Below are positions 1 through 14,400 of a stretch of DNA of 64,000 nucleotides, piece by piece. The notes under the pieces are model-generated. The model did not search any database, had not been told where the DNA came from, and saw only the letters and a list, made by a program, of their open reading frames with translations. Origin of the DNA: Rachycentron canadum. Its lineage: Eukaryota; Chordata; Actinopteri; Carangiformes; Rachycentridae. Position numbers and translations under genes: made by a program. The DNA is taken from NCBI GenBank assembly GCA_038496675.1, contig CM076650.1:8144645-8208644 (forward strand), read 5' to 3'. Numbering within the stretch: position 1 is the first letter of the stretch; each line of letters starts with the position of its first letter.

Positions 1-3000
1 TTTATTGCTATGTCATTTAATTGATAAAATACTAGGAAATATGATAATGTCCACCACAATTTACTAGAGCTGAAAGTGTTGGATTGTTTATAATGTCAAA
101 CCAATGGTTAAAAGTTTAATTACCAAGCGGAAACTCCTTACTGAGCATTGATGCAACTATAGTTTGGATGAAAGAACCAACTTTGCATCCTAATACACAG
201 GATGTGATGTTACTCTTTCCGCCATAATCTACGTCAAACATACATCCAGGAGTCCTTTTGAGATGTCAAATCAATGATGCAGTAACCCATAAACAGTGAC
301 TATCGAGACATCAGGCCACGCCATCAAACATCTACAGAACCATCAGACAGGCAGAACCTGGCCACTGAAAGTAAATGTTAAAAGGTCATGTTTGTTCATC
401 TTGTTCGTGCTGGTACATCACTGGGATTATCAATTTGGCATCTTACATCACGGATGTTTCATTGAATTACACCCAAGTCATCAGGGTTCAACAGTTAGTT
501 TTGATGTCCCAGAGGCAACTGTCTCCATATCTAAAACATCCTGTGCCATGGCTTTGTTTCCTGCATCTTTTTGAAAAAAGCAGACTGTAGTTTCTGTGTG
601 TTTAGCCCTACAAATCACATAGTGTTTACACTGTTTAGTATACTAACATATCAGTATAAACTTGTATACTGGTTCTCATTCAGTAAATAATATACATTCA
701 TTTGCACTTGTGTGCTCAAAACGATTCACTGGAGGGTTCACTGGGATCTCCACCCAGTGCAGTGGCCGCTAAGAACTGGACAGAGGAAGCTGCTGTGACA
801 CATCAAACCACAGGAAGCACGGCAGAGTGGAACCACTGTGCTGGGATCTGTTGCACATGGTTTCCTGGTTCTCCGATCAGGGTTTCCACCAGGAAATAGT
901 TTAGTTGAAGGCAAAGAGATCCTGAAAATGTTTGTAGATAATGGCTCACATGCGTTTTACTTGGTAAATATGTGCTGCATGAAAAAGTAAAATTTTCCCA
1001 GAAGGTTGAAATATTTTATGATGATAGTGGAGGTGGTTCAGTCTGTGGACCACCTCTGCTCCGAAACACTGCCTTGAATTGCAATTTTTAAAATTATACA
1101 TGAATTTTGTTATGTGTTTCAGCAGCCAATGCTTTTTGTTCAGTTTTAAGCTACAGACAAACATCTAGCATGTCCTCAGCCTTCATTATGCATGTCGTCT
1201 AGCTGTCATAATAAGACACAATGATGTGCTGATTTTGCTTTTTAGACTGGCTGGTCACATTAATTTTTTTTTAAGCTGTCTGGTTTGTCTTATTGATGTT
1301 TGAGTCAATTAAATAAGTAGTAGTGATTGTGCACTTTGCTATATAGATTGATAATGTCAGTTTATCAGTAGCATGCAGCCTAAGTTAAGGTAGACCGACC
1401 ACATGGCAAGCACTATGCTTTGATAAGCCGAGCCCTGTTTTGCTTGTATTTTGCACTCTAGCAGAAGGATGCAAATGCAAAACCATGCACACAAGTGATG
1501 CATGGTTTTGTCAATTGGTAATGTCTGCAGCCTAGATCAAAAAAGTTGCATATTATATAATGCAAGAGTTGCAGTTAACATGTTTTAAGGCCGTTTGCCT
1601 TGAATTTTGTTTGCACACAGTTTGTTTTTGTTGAAATCTATCTTTAAGGGGTAGTGGCTAATCAAGGGTGGGTCCTTCAAGTTGAAATTCTCATATCACT
1701 CCCCCATGCATTGAGGCAGGCTGAAATTCCTCTCTAATGTTTATCTCCTTCCTTCTTCACCTCCCTGATCCAACTGCTATTTTTAACATGTTGTACCAGT
1801 GTCAACCTTCCCATTTACTGCTACTATGCAAACTAAAATCAAAGGTATTACTGTATCGAACAATGAAATTCTTTGTTTACCTCATGATCACATCACTCTG
1901 TCTGCTCTCTGGCCAGCACCTCGTAGTAACAGATAAAACATATTCTTCAGCATGAATTTCCTTAATGGTGAATAACCAATTCTAGACAGAGAGCCCGTAA
2001 AGATTTTCTCGAGTAGAGAGCCATGCTGTCAATAGATCATATTTGAGTATTGTGTTAATTTTGAACATCTCATTCCGAAAGCAAACGACTTAAGTCGGGT
2101 AAAGTTCGGAAAAACTAAAATATTTCCCTTAAGACTGGACTCTGGTGTCTAATGAGGACCATTTCCTGTCAAGCCTTTTCCTTCTGTTGACAATAGCAGC
2201 CACCCTGCAGCCTCAACTAGATTGCCAGATAGACAGTGCTTGTCTTGAAGAGGTCTGTTATAAACCTCCATATGTATTGGCTTTGCTACAATTTATCGGC
2301 TTAAAGTTAGAAAAGGTCAAAAGCAGTGTCTCATCGTAGAAAACATTTCTTACGCAAAATAGGGAGCTCATCCAGGAATGCTGACACACTTGTAATTTTA
2401 TCACATATTTCACTGTCAGCAAGTAAAATAGAAGGATGGAACAGCGTGGCTATAGAGAGATGGACAGCGTCATAATCTTTGATGTAATCCAAATCTTTCT
2501 TCCTTTTGGATAGAGTTGTAGTAGTTGCTTTCCTTTTTCTTCTGGGATTTGAATTCTCCTACAATCACAACAATACAGGGTAAATGATATTGCTATTACA
2601 TGTGAGAATTCACTTTAAAACAGCATAGGCTTGCCAGTTATACCCATATGTTATGTACATTTTTCTGCATTTTATACCAAACCGATGTTCTTGGTCAACA
2701 AATGGGACAACGAGAGGTTATGTGCTGCGCTGTCTGCCTCCTAAGATTCATCACGTTTAATGTAGTGTAAAAATGACTGCCAGTCAGTTAAAACAAAAGC
2801 ACGGTAGCTCATCCTTCTGAAGATATTCTTAGAATTACAGCTATTTAAATCTTTCTCTCCACCTACTGTACCTCTCTGTCATTGTTTGTCTCACATTGTG
2901 AGCAAGGCGTCATTGTGGCACTGATGAGAGAAAATGGACTCAGTAGTGTCAGATGATTAATCTTCTAATTTAAAACGTTTTAATTTAACAGTGAGTAAAA

Positions 3001-6000
3001 ATCCAAGAACAATTTGGTAATCACAGCTGACTAATCGCCAGTTGTTCATTAATCCTAATATTACTGTGCCATCAAACACAGAGTATATGGTGGCACCATG
3101 AAATATTCATAAAGTGGATTTGCAATAACAACTCGTTATATATGAAGTGAGTGAGTTAAAAAGGTTCTAGTGAGCTGTGATCATTGTTCTCCATGGCCAG
3201 TGCATGCATAATTGTCACCACTTTACCTTCTACTCTCGCTTTGATAAATGTAGAGTGGCAGGCTTGTCCAGCAGGCAGGTTGTTCTGTCGATATTATTTA
3301 CTAGAGCTTATTTTATAAATAAAATAAAATAATCCATAGTAAAACTATAGTGATCTCGTTAAATATAGAGATATGTATGTAATATAGTTTGGTTGTGATT
3401 TAGAGGTGGTATCCAGGGACTCTGGGTGAGTTGTGACAGCTGTAGCTGGTGTAGAGTGCAAATGTGATCAGGATAAAAGCAATATCATATGAGTATACAG
3501 GTCCACCTTTCTATAGCTAAGCTCTGGTTGATAGCACACATTAAGGTAAAAAAGGAGGCATTTTTTTGGATTTGTTTGAAGGATCCTCTGATCTCATCAC
3601 GTGTAAAGCAGAAATTAAAATATTTCCAAATCACTGATCTGCCAATTTTCACTTGTCATTCACCTCACACAGTCTTTATTTGTTTATACTGACAGGTGCT
3701 GTTTCCCACTGTCACTGACACATTTATTGGTGGAAGGAGACTAGTGTTATCCCTTAGTTGCCTCTCCTTAGTGGAACGCAGATAATTCCATGTATTTTTG
3801 CATGGACTATAATTTCAAATATTATTTCATTATATATAGAATAGAAATATAATCTAAATAAAAAGATAATTCATGTCTTATAGCAGTGAGCATTTCCATA
3901 TTTTCCTAGTCTAGCTTAGTGATGACCTGATCTTTTCACAGTTCAGAATTCTTAACTTGGATAAATGATCCTACTTTTGACAGAGATAAAAATAGACGTG
4001 AAACTGTTGTGTGCTTTGAAGTTCATTTGTACAAAATTGCATATAGGTCCTTTTAAATATCAGACATTTTGTCACAATAGGGAACACATTTGTGTTTCTA
4101 ATACATTGACTTTTCAATTCAAGTGCATGACCATGGATTTGAAGCAGCTGAGTTGAACCCAGTCACTGACGTTATTTACACCTGAGTTTTTCCTGTCAAG
4201 TGTCTGTGTCTTAAGTGGTAATGACCTAAAGTAAGCAGCAGAAGCGTTGAAAGGAAATGGAAAATGATTACTAAACACTAGGCAAATTTGAGTACATGCA
4301 GTTGGAGCCATCACTGCCATTACATTTAGAAAGATTCCCAACATGCATTGCACCATGCATATGTCCAATCACTTGATGTTTCGTATTTTATGAATGTATT
4401 AGAATGAGATATAAATTTGTAAAATGTATACATTTTTTATAGGTTTAAAAATAAATTGGAATTCACTATGAGCCCCTTCAACTAAAGACCCTCATTTTCA
4501 CTACAAAGCCTCGCCTCACTATTTCCTCTCATCTTCTCCATCAGAGGCTCATTCCACCATATCACTGCTAGCACTGGGGGGATTTGAGTGGGATAGACTA
4601 TTTGGTTGACCGCCCTATCTGCTGGAGCCATTTCAGCATCTCACATCATCATGTTGGAAATGTGAGTGTTCATCAGCAGTGAAGAGCTCAGGATTATAAG
4701 ATGTTGTCATATCACGAATCATGTTTTGGGTCACAGTGATGGATGTTTCGGTTTGGGTGTTGTGAAGGGGGGGCTCTTATGGAAGAATAAGCTAAACTGC
4801 TTTGGTTTAACAAGATAGCTTGTTAAAAGAGATCCAGTTGAGAGAACTGTTGAAAAAGTAGGCCAGTGGTGTGTGTTGAAAGCATGGTTACCCTGACAGC
4901 CTGTTTGAAGAGTATTTTGCTGCCTTGATTTATATTAAAATGGATTGAAAAGTCTAGTCAAGCTGGGTTGTTATTACACACAAATTGGTATTTAAAGTCC
5001 TCTTGTAGAGGGCAACTTGAACCAGGCCTTACAAATGGCATTTATTTCTACCCTGAAATATAGCAATCAATCAAACGTAAGGAAATTGAGATCTTCCTCT
5101 TCTCCCATGTCTTTTACATCCAAATTGAGACATGATATCAAGTGATATATCCAAAATATTCCAAATGTTTAGGGAAAATCAAGATCCGATATAAGCCATC
5201 TGACAAATGCTAGACATGAGCACAGATTTGTCTAAGGCATTTCTTCTGTTGTCTCTTTCTTTCCATGTCTGTTCAGACAAATTACTTTATCATTTCACCC
5301 ACATAGTTAATTTCAGTTTAATTCAGGAGAGAACTGATGAACATCAACATGGATACACACAAACAATGGACAGACAGGCATGTTACCCTGTAGCCATGGC
5401 TTGACAGCATCAGTGTTTCTGCCTATTAATTTTAGCAGAGTAATTTCCTCCCCTTTGGTACAAAATGACCATAATTTGTTGCTTTCTCTCATCTCTAGCC
5501 TCACATGGCTGGCTGTAATGCTTTCAAAATCAGCTCACTCAGACCTCAAATAGCTCTACTCTTTTAGTAAATCTTCCCTTGCTTTATTCTCAGTCTCATA
5601 CTCTTTGCCCACTGTCAAAATGTGTAATCTCAGTGGTTTGTAATAAGACAAAGGCTATTTAACACTATAGTTAGGACATCACCAAAGTTCTTACAAAAAA
5701 TCCATATAGCAGTTGTCAAGACATTTCACTCAAAACCACAAATGCCAACTTGCTTGTGGCACTATTTGAAAAGTCAAGTGTTCCCCAAAGTCAGAGGCCT
5801 TTATCCTCTGTGGACCATGGATGTGTGTACAACATTTTATAGCAATCATTACATCCAATAGAAAAATATTTTGTTCTGACCTTACTGCATCTTAATTTTT
5901 TCAGCATATCAACTTTTACACCTCAACCATGCATTACAACATTTATGTTCCCTTTTGTCTTTTATGTCTTGCATCTCTTCTCAGTGTCAGTTCATAGCAA

Positions 6001-9000
6001 TGGATGCTATTGTGATGCTATTGTGATGCTTGTGACAAGAATTTTATTTCAAATGCAGCTTATTTCATTATGCAGCTTATGCATATGTTTGACACTTTTG
6101 CTTCTTATCAGGGTAGATGTGGTAGAAATATTAACTTCATGTCGGACATTGTCATTGTTGACATTGTATTTCACAACTTAGCTTTTCTGGAATCCATCAT
6201 GTAAACTGAAATACAAGATTATCTCAGGCAGTAGATATGAATACTGGGTCTGGTGAACCACGTAGCCCTGCTATCCTCCTATGTTGTTCTCCATGGAGAC
6301 CATAGAAGCCTGTTTGGTCTTTGTGTTACGGCCCAGTGGCTGCTTGGCTGCTCAGCCATGATTAATTCAGGCAGGCCTCGGGGGAGAACAGCCAGGCTGG
6401 GTTACCCAGCCAGGGATCTGGTGTCTAGCTGCCATAAAGACCCATGCTGTAGCTGAGGCTGGAGCTGGCAGCCTTCCACACCTTTTCCCAAAATAGAGCA
6501 ATGGTTGAATTGAACTATTTAAGAAATTTAAATATTGTGCATCTCTTTGCTGTGCACTGATACACAATGAATATTCTCACACAGCTGTAGAAATTTTTAT
6601 TTTTCCATTAAGGCTCCAAGTATCTCAGTTAATTAATGGAATGCATAATTCATTAGCTCTATTTATAAGTAAAGGGTATTTCTTACTATATTTTGTTTTA
6701 TACCAACAGTAGTGCTGAGCTTAGATTAAGTTGGCACAGTTGGTAAAGATGGAAGTCCTACATTGTTCCAGGCTCAGACTAGAGAGCTGCCAAGAGATAA
6801 AGTGCATTTGAATATGACATTGCATTTTTAATAACCACAAGCTCATTTCTATTGCAAAATACACCACTGAGGAAATGCTTGAAGATGCACCTTAAAGAAA
6901 TCATAGCTCAGTGTCTTGGCTCTACTCTGTTTTAGAATTACTTGTCAGCTAAAACATTCACTTCTTTGGATGACAATAAAAATTGAAAAAACAGAACAAC
7001 AAAGCATTATCAGCCACTCCAAACAGATTCTTTAGATAAAAACTTGTTAGAATGATCTTTTTGTGTGTTTCAGACCATAATACCTGCTACACAGTCATTT
7101 ACACATTCTCTAACAAGACCACATCAGACTTCACAGGTCTATTTTGGTCTTTTAGTCTGTAAAACCACAGCAAGGATTAATACCCATCAACCTTTCCTGC
7201 AGGCTAAATTCAGTTTGACCAACAGCACAAAACTCAATGAATCAGCAAATCCTACTTGTAAGAAGCTGGAACGATTTATGCCTGAGAAAAACACAAGTTG
7301 GAGTTACTGCAGCTCTGTTCACGCATAATGTAGAACTTTGATATCCCATCTCGTCGGTCCGAATTTTGAATCACTAATGCTTGGGTTGCAACTAATAATT
7401 TGTTTCATCATCAAACTGTCTGTTTTGCTTTAAATAGATTATTTATTATTTTCTAACTACTGTATTTTGTTTTTTTTTATATTTTGACCAGTGCCAAAAA
7501 CAAGGAGCCAACTTGAGAAACTTGAATATGTCACTACAAACTTTTTAACTTGATTTTAAAAATAGCCCATATTATTGTTTGTCCACAACAGAATGTCATA
7601 ACTTTGCCTTTTAATTAAAATTAGGATGAGCACAGTTGACTCACAATTCAACTTATATACTGATAAGCACTTGTCAGTTTATCTTAGACCACGCAGGAAG
7701 GGACAAATTGGGTTCAGAATCAGCCCTATTATCCTTGCATGTGTGCCAGCCGGCCAGGTGTGCGTCTTTGTAGTGCGGCACTCTGTCTCCGTCCTCATAT
7801 TTGTTCTTGGTCCCCTTATTCAACTGACTGATGGATGGATGGCTCGTGTACGGTGTCAGGCTCATAAATCAGCTGTTACTGTGGCAAAGTGACACCCAAC
7901 ATCCATTAATGGCCGACCTGGCTGCAGTCTGGGGCGTCCACTCTGAAGTTAGTACTTCACTCTTTTAGCAGCTGTGTGATTTATCACTGACTTGCTAAGA
8001 GACAGAAAGGGAGGAGGTTGCCAGTGGGGCATTAACAACATGCACGTGTTATTATAAATATTTTACACAAACACTGGTTTGTTCGCCTAACGGGTGTCTA
8101 CTGGTTATTTTAACTGAAATAATGTTTGTCTCTGTCTGCTGCATCTGTGAAGTATAAATTGGTTAGAATAGATGTATTATTAGAATGCTATCTGAATCAT
8201 AGATTTCTGTTCCCTCTAACCCAATACAACCAACATGCTTTTTGTGCTGTTCATAGCATTGAAATGAAGCAGTAAAAGCACTCACTGGAACTACTTTCGT
8301 CTAAATAAATCCGTCGTGTGGATTAGCCAGGAGATTGTTTTTTGGAAACACACTGCTGTTGAATTTCTGTTAGAAATGTGGTTTTGAAATGATGTGAGCA
8401 CCACAGCACTGCATTTAGAAATTCCACTCGGCTCCATTGTTGAGGGGTGGCAACAACTTCAGATATGTATATCTGAAGTTAAAAGCAAAGGGTAAAAGCA
8501 AAGGTGTCTACATGGCTACACACCAGTGGGTTGAGGGGAAAAAATATGTATTTTGGTAATTTGGTTGATTCAAATTAATTAATTTCAAATTAAAGTAAGT
8601 TAAAGTTTTTTTTTTTTGTTTGTTTGTTTTTTTTAAATCTGACTAAAACATGAAAAATGTAAGTAAAAATAACCAACCGACTTCCTGTATTCAGTCTCCT
8701 CCCTTTCCCCATAAAATCTACAGATGTTTTAAGATATATATATATATACATAATTTCCTTGTTATCTTTTGGATCTGGACTTATTGTGCTGTGTCATAAA
8801 GTCTGACTCTGGGCACTAGTGATGGGCATTTTCCCCAATTAAATTTGTACACGAAACAGTCATAAACTCAATAGTAAATAGAAATAGTAAGAGACTAATC
8901 AATAATGTTTCTTGTTGATTTGAACTGTTGACACAGAGAACATTGTTTTTATCAAAGGAACAATGGGTGAATATGACTGTTTGATAAATTTGGCCCTTTA

Positions 9001-10505
9001 CTAGGACAATAATGTAATAACGTATAAAATATTTTTACATTACATCTTCAAACAAAGGCTGTACTAAGGTGAAGGATAAAGGAAATGGGATCATTCTGTG
9101 ATTTGTGAGCACACATGATGAATAACATTATTACTCTTACGTTGATACCGGACATGAAAGAATGAATAGATATCTGTGAGATGAGGGTGACAATGAAGGG
9201 ACAATAGGTGAGGCATGTGTCAGTGTTATTGTCACTTTATCCCCTGTCTTAAAAGATGTTGTGGCAGCAGCGTAACCCCAGTGCCCCCTCCTCTCCTATC
9301 TTGTACTCAGCACTCACACATAGAGTTAATCCCATCTCACTCATTTTAATGGGACAGTTTCCATTCCCTGGACCAAATCATATTGTTTTCACGCGCAGCA
9401 TGTCTGCCGGCCAAGTACGGCTATCGCACTTTCATTTTTTTTTCTCCAGTCACACCTCCTTGATTCTAAACATGACAGTCTTACTCACAATATTAATTTG
9501 ACATCAGCATTGTTATTTTCCTTATCTTTTTCTATTAGGAAGGGTTCAATAATAAAAATGTCATCACAACTATTAAGTAGTGACAAATTATGACATTTAT
9601 GGCTCGTACAATTTATTTTCACACACAAAGAACATTCGTCCTCGACGCACCCCCTGAACAAGGCTAAGCTTGAGATCACTGCAAAGGCTCAGTAACACGG
9701 TGGGATGCATTTACTTTGTGTTTGTTTGTGGCAATGAATACAATTTTCTGGTTTTGATTCAAAATACAGTCAGTGGCTGGAAAAGAAAATGTGTTGATTC
9801 TTCTTCCACAACACATAGTGAAACACATTCATGAGTATACAACGTGCCAATAAAATGAAAAACAGCACTTGCCTGCTGGTAACCACTGTTAGCCAATATA
9901 GATATTAAAAAAGGGGTTTATATCACTCTATATGCATATGACTGTATGTACGCTCTGATAAGTGAAAATTAATTTCTGCCCATCTCTGTGTCTGCCAGGC
10001 TGTGTCAGATGCTGTTAGTATTTCAGTGTCCTGCAGGAACAAAAGACCTCTAAATACACTTCTCACTGTTTATGTCTGTCTGGATGTCTAGCTTAGTTTC
10101 ACTGACTGAAATGGTTACTCATTTGATATTTTCTTCTTTCTTGAGTTTATCACAGTGTCTTCAGGCTAGCTGTAAAAAGCACAGTGCACTGACAGACAAA
10201 CAGAGATACAGATAGACTGACAGGAACCTGTGTTTCTCCCCTGACCTTTAATCCACTTGGCTAGCAGCTGCTCTGATGCATGATTAATCGTCTGTTTAAG
10301 AGTGTGCACACACATAATAATGCAGTGCACATATGTATGGCCTTTTGAGGCTCTTGGTCATGTTTTGCTGGTGAGAAAAGAGGAATTTATTGCTCTGTTT
10401 AGGGTTTTTTGTTTTTTATTGCTCCATTCTATTTACATGATGACAGCCTGGTGCTGAACATTTTCCATCCCCTGCCCCTCCCCTCCTTACCTCTCTTTCC
10501 TCCAG
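1..10505 (+). other. upstream lrba intron (5' part outside window), no exon seen
   Basis: No coding exon is recognisable. The expected upstream peptide (around RMKFAVL..GEVSNRDIVETV) was looked for and not found, so the first coding exon lies further upstream. The stretch is AT-rich with short chance frames only. It holds a possible copy of a repeat near 7384-7610, a TA run near 8736-8748, and two segments of more even composition with homeodomain and E-box type words (about 6240-6480 and 7640-8060) that look enhancer-like. It ends in a pyrimidine-rich tract and the AG at 10504-10505. Confidence 0.8.
7384..7610 (+). repeat. possible degraded copy of the same dispersed repeat
   Basis: GGGTTGCAACTAATAATTTG at the left edge resembles the family terminus that I recall (GGGCTGCAACTAACGATTA). 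The interior is only loosely similar. Confidence 0.35.
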
Positions 10506-10737
10506 CTGGTCGGTGGCCAGTTTGACCTGGAGATGAACTTCATCATCCAGGAGCCAGAGAGCATCGTGTGCATGGTTGAGCTGTTGGACAAGTGTGAGCC
10601 CACCTGTCAGGCCGAGGTCTGGAGCATCTTCACCGCCATCCTCAAGAAGAGCGTCCGCAACCTGCAAGCGTGCACTGATGTGGAGCTCATCCAGCTGGTG
10701 CTGCAGCGTATATCTACCACTGACAGTATGATCGCAG
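10506..10737 (+). CDS. lrba: lrba exon a: N-terminal ARM-like region (residues 1-77)
   Basis: Starts in phase 0 after tcctccag with LVGGQFDLEMNFIIQE, which is LRBA-like (NBEA has VGGEFDLEMNFIIQD). It ends after one base of an Asp codon (MIA|D) at donor GTACTG. The 232 nt length fits. The following 1.2 kb intron holds T runs (11319-11333, about 11713-11727) and the (CA)30 tract. Confidence 0.96.
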
Positions 10738-11373
10738 GTACTGACAAGCATACCTTGTGGGGAAAAAAGTCTTCTCTTGATTTATTTTCCACCGGAGGCA
10801 CTACATTTTCTGTTAAATTACCAAACAAATCCACTCCATGACAGAAAGCGCTACTGAATTTTGCGTCACCTGGACAAGTCATTGAATCCTCGTCACCTTT
10901 TAACCTCTGACATGAATTCCAACTTCATGAATCAGTGGAGTTTCATAATTATTATAATACATGTTCCCATCCAGTCTTCTTTTAATTGCAATAACCTCAT
11001 GGTTTCATCCTCCACTGTTGCATACACTGATGTATTACACTGAGCGAGAACACAATCATCCTGTACAGTCTCCCCTGAGTCTCAGTCTAGTCTGTTGCCC
11101 ATCTGCAAATTACTACAAATTAATCCTACAGTGTTTGGCTCAGTGAACTTTTGCCAGCCAGAACAACGCTGGCCTAGAGGGTTTGTGCAGTCAAGCAAGG
11201 ATGATATAGCCCAGCAGTAACTAGGCAGCTGAAAGTAATGGTTATAGTTATTTTCTCTGCACTATAAATTATTCTCTATTAACTTGTCTATATACTGTTT
11301 CACAGGTATGTAACAGTGTTTTTTTTTTTTTTTGACATTTACAGACTAAAATACTTTCCTCACAGACACACGT

Positions 11374-11445
<72 letters not shown>

Positions 11446-14400
11446 TACTCTTTTTACTTTCTCTCCACATAATTTGTCTGAAACAATATTTGTGGAGCTG
11501 TAGAGTTCAATGCATAGAAAAAGACCTGCTAGATATAACTGCCATATAACACTTATACATCCTTATATTTGAAGGGTTAAGTCAAGAATAGTGCATGCAC
11601 ACTAGTTATAGATCTGTCCTTCTATGCCTCATCATTAGTCAGTCATAACTAATGTAAGAGGCTGCACAGTAGCTGGGACTCCCAGAGTGTCCTCTCTATT
11701 TTAAGTCTCCTGTTTTTTTTTTTTTTTAAACTTGGGTCCTGCTCACCCTACTTTTCTTTTAAATACAGGGAATGCTAACTAAAAAGTCTGGCAAGCTGCA
11801 GTCATTTGGAGCTTCCTTACACTTACTTACTTAGTGTAAATATTTATATCATATCACCCTGTTTAACCCTGTATGTTCATATGTTTAATCCCTGCCTTCT
11901 GCTATGTGTCTGTCTTGCAGATCTACTTGTGGACATGCTGGGTGTGCTTGCCAGCTACAGCATCACAGTGAAAGAGCTAAAGCTTTTCTTCAGCAAGCTG
12001 CAAGGGGAGGAAGGCCAGTGGGTGAGTCAGAGTCACGGCATGGCGATCTGTCTTTGTCGTCTGGGACCCACATGAGGAATGTGCTAGCAACACTTCAACT
12101 GCTGTCGTCCCGCAGGCCAATGCCCTCATCATAGACGAGATAAATCACATGAAACCAGAGTTTTACTCTACAGTGCTCCTGCATCCAGAACAGCACTACA
12201 TTATTGATATTAGGTGGTTCATGAGATTGCATATGAGTTCTAAATTTACATTATTTTTTCACATATTATTGTGAGCCAAAAGACTTATAATTTGCACAGT
12301 CATGGAACATTAAAATAGCCTGCTTGAGCTGAACGCCGCTATTGGAGATTAGCCACCGTGAATTTAAGATGTATGATACCTTAACAGAGCATAAGTTACT
12401 ACATCCAGCCAGAGCCAGTGGCACAGAAGCAGAGATGAATGATGCAAGGAACAGAAGAAGAGTAACTCATTGATCACTGACACTAATCAAGTTGTCAAGG
12501 AAATAGGGCAAGTTGATTTTATGCTGCTAAATTTCACCTCACCCTCCCACTTCGAGCAGCTCTTGCCACTGCTCTGCATCTCGTTTTTGTGAAATACCCA
12601 GGGAGACAGGGTGGATGGGATGCATGTAAAACGTGGACTATAAAGTGCCCTGCTACGAACACTATAAATATAAATGTTTATCACTCACATTGATCTGACT
12701 CCAGTTATCAAATTTCTGGGTGTATTTTGCAGTACATGGTGCCTGCATGTGATCACTGAGACTATGAGTACAGTCTTCTGCTCTGTAAACCTCTTCTGCT
12801 GTCAAAGTCTAATAAGTCTGAGAGGTAAATTTAGAACAAGCGGAAACAAAGTTACGGCTGCTTTTAATCATTTGTGGCTGCATGCTTGAACTGAGCATGT
12901 AACCAGGGTTTGCATGTTTGTGTGTGTTTGTTTTTGTGTGTGTATGTTTGGACATTAATACCACATCATTACCGGTTGCCTAATATGATCCCTTCATGTT
13001 TGTGTTTTCTCCTCAGCCTCGTCATGCGGTGAAGCTTCTGTCAGTGCTGAAGTACATGGCTCACAGAAACGGTCCTGACTCCTTCTTCAGCTTTCCGGGG
13101 AAAAATGCAGCTGTGAGTACAGTGCTGCAATGTATGAGACTGCACTACAAGTTGGACTCCATAGGTTTTTTTTTTTTTTTTTTTTTTCAGTGTTTCACTA
13201 CATGGGCAGAAAAATCTTCCTTCTTCTTGTAAAGAATATTTCATAAAGAAATACTAACGAGGGAGAAAGACAGAACTTCAAATACTGCATGGTGATTTCT
13301 CCTGAATCCCTTTCATTAATAGGTGCTTCTGAGCTGCTTTCCACCGAGCCAGCCATTCACTGACCCATATAATTTTGTCTCATTGATAAGCTTTACACAT
13401 TCTCTTAGTTATTTTCTAGTCTGCTATTACAACTCAGACCCTCCTCATGCCTCAAAGACTTGTGCCATCTTTGTGAAATTTTGTGACGTATTTTGAAATG
13501 ACTTTCTGATGAAACTGTATTAGCTCTTTAAGTCTGCATAGTTAATGTGTGTCTGACTTAATTACCCATGTTGGGCAGTTCAGCTTTGGACTATTCAAAT
13601 CATGCTTTGACTACTTTGGTTGTACCTTCCCCTGCTCATTAGTTCATTCAAAACCTCTGCTTTCTTCTTCTTCCTTGTCATTACTGACAAGAAAAGTCAG
13701 ATGCACTCTTTCTCTCCTTTTCTTGTCTTTTTATAGGTTCACAGTGTGTTAATTTAAATAATGCATAACTGTTTTTGTTAGGTTTTGGTTAGAAGTAAAG
13801 TAAAATACAGACACATCACAAGATAAGAGTTTATCTAGATTGTTTTCAAATGTCATTCATTTACAATTTTAGGTTTATTTTTAACTATCTATTATAAGAG
13901 TATAGCTCATTCAGGTTTTAGTGTTTGTTGCCCTGAAACTTTACAAGAGCATTGTTTTGCATGATGCATGCATGATTTACACAATTGACTGCACTTGCTC
14001 TTCCTGCCACAGAGCATTATGGAGCATGTCAGTATGTTGATTTCAGGAACTTTGATACATCACAATGACTGTTTGAGCAGTCATTAATTCAAAACAGTAA
14101 CTAAGTTGTTGCTTCCACAAACAGATAATTCATTAGTTCAAAGGGCAAACGGACAATTGTAACATGAATGAATTTTTCATTCCACCAACTGTGCATCCTC
14201 CCTCTGATTAAATATGTTCCCCATTTGTGTGTTTGTAACCCTCCATTGTTGTGGTGGTGGTGTTTTTATGATTACCGAAATCTGCCTTGTTGGTTTGAGT
14301 CTTATTTAGTTCATCTGAACTCTGTCAGTACTTGTCTCTGCCAGGATACTGTTTTAAAAGTGCAAATGCACCTTCCTCTTCCTGTGCTGATGAGATGGGA

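Noticed and set aside
1863..1955. Possible first lrba exon (MKFFVYLMI..)
   Set aside because: Resembles MKFAVL only in the first three residues; what follows does not match, and no donor in the right phase leads to exon a.
5000..5020. Second CTCF-like motif (CTTGTAGAGGGCAA)
   Set aside because: Three mismatches to the core, including the conserved CCA start.
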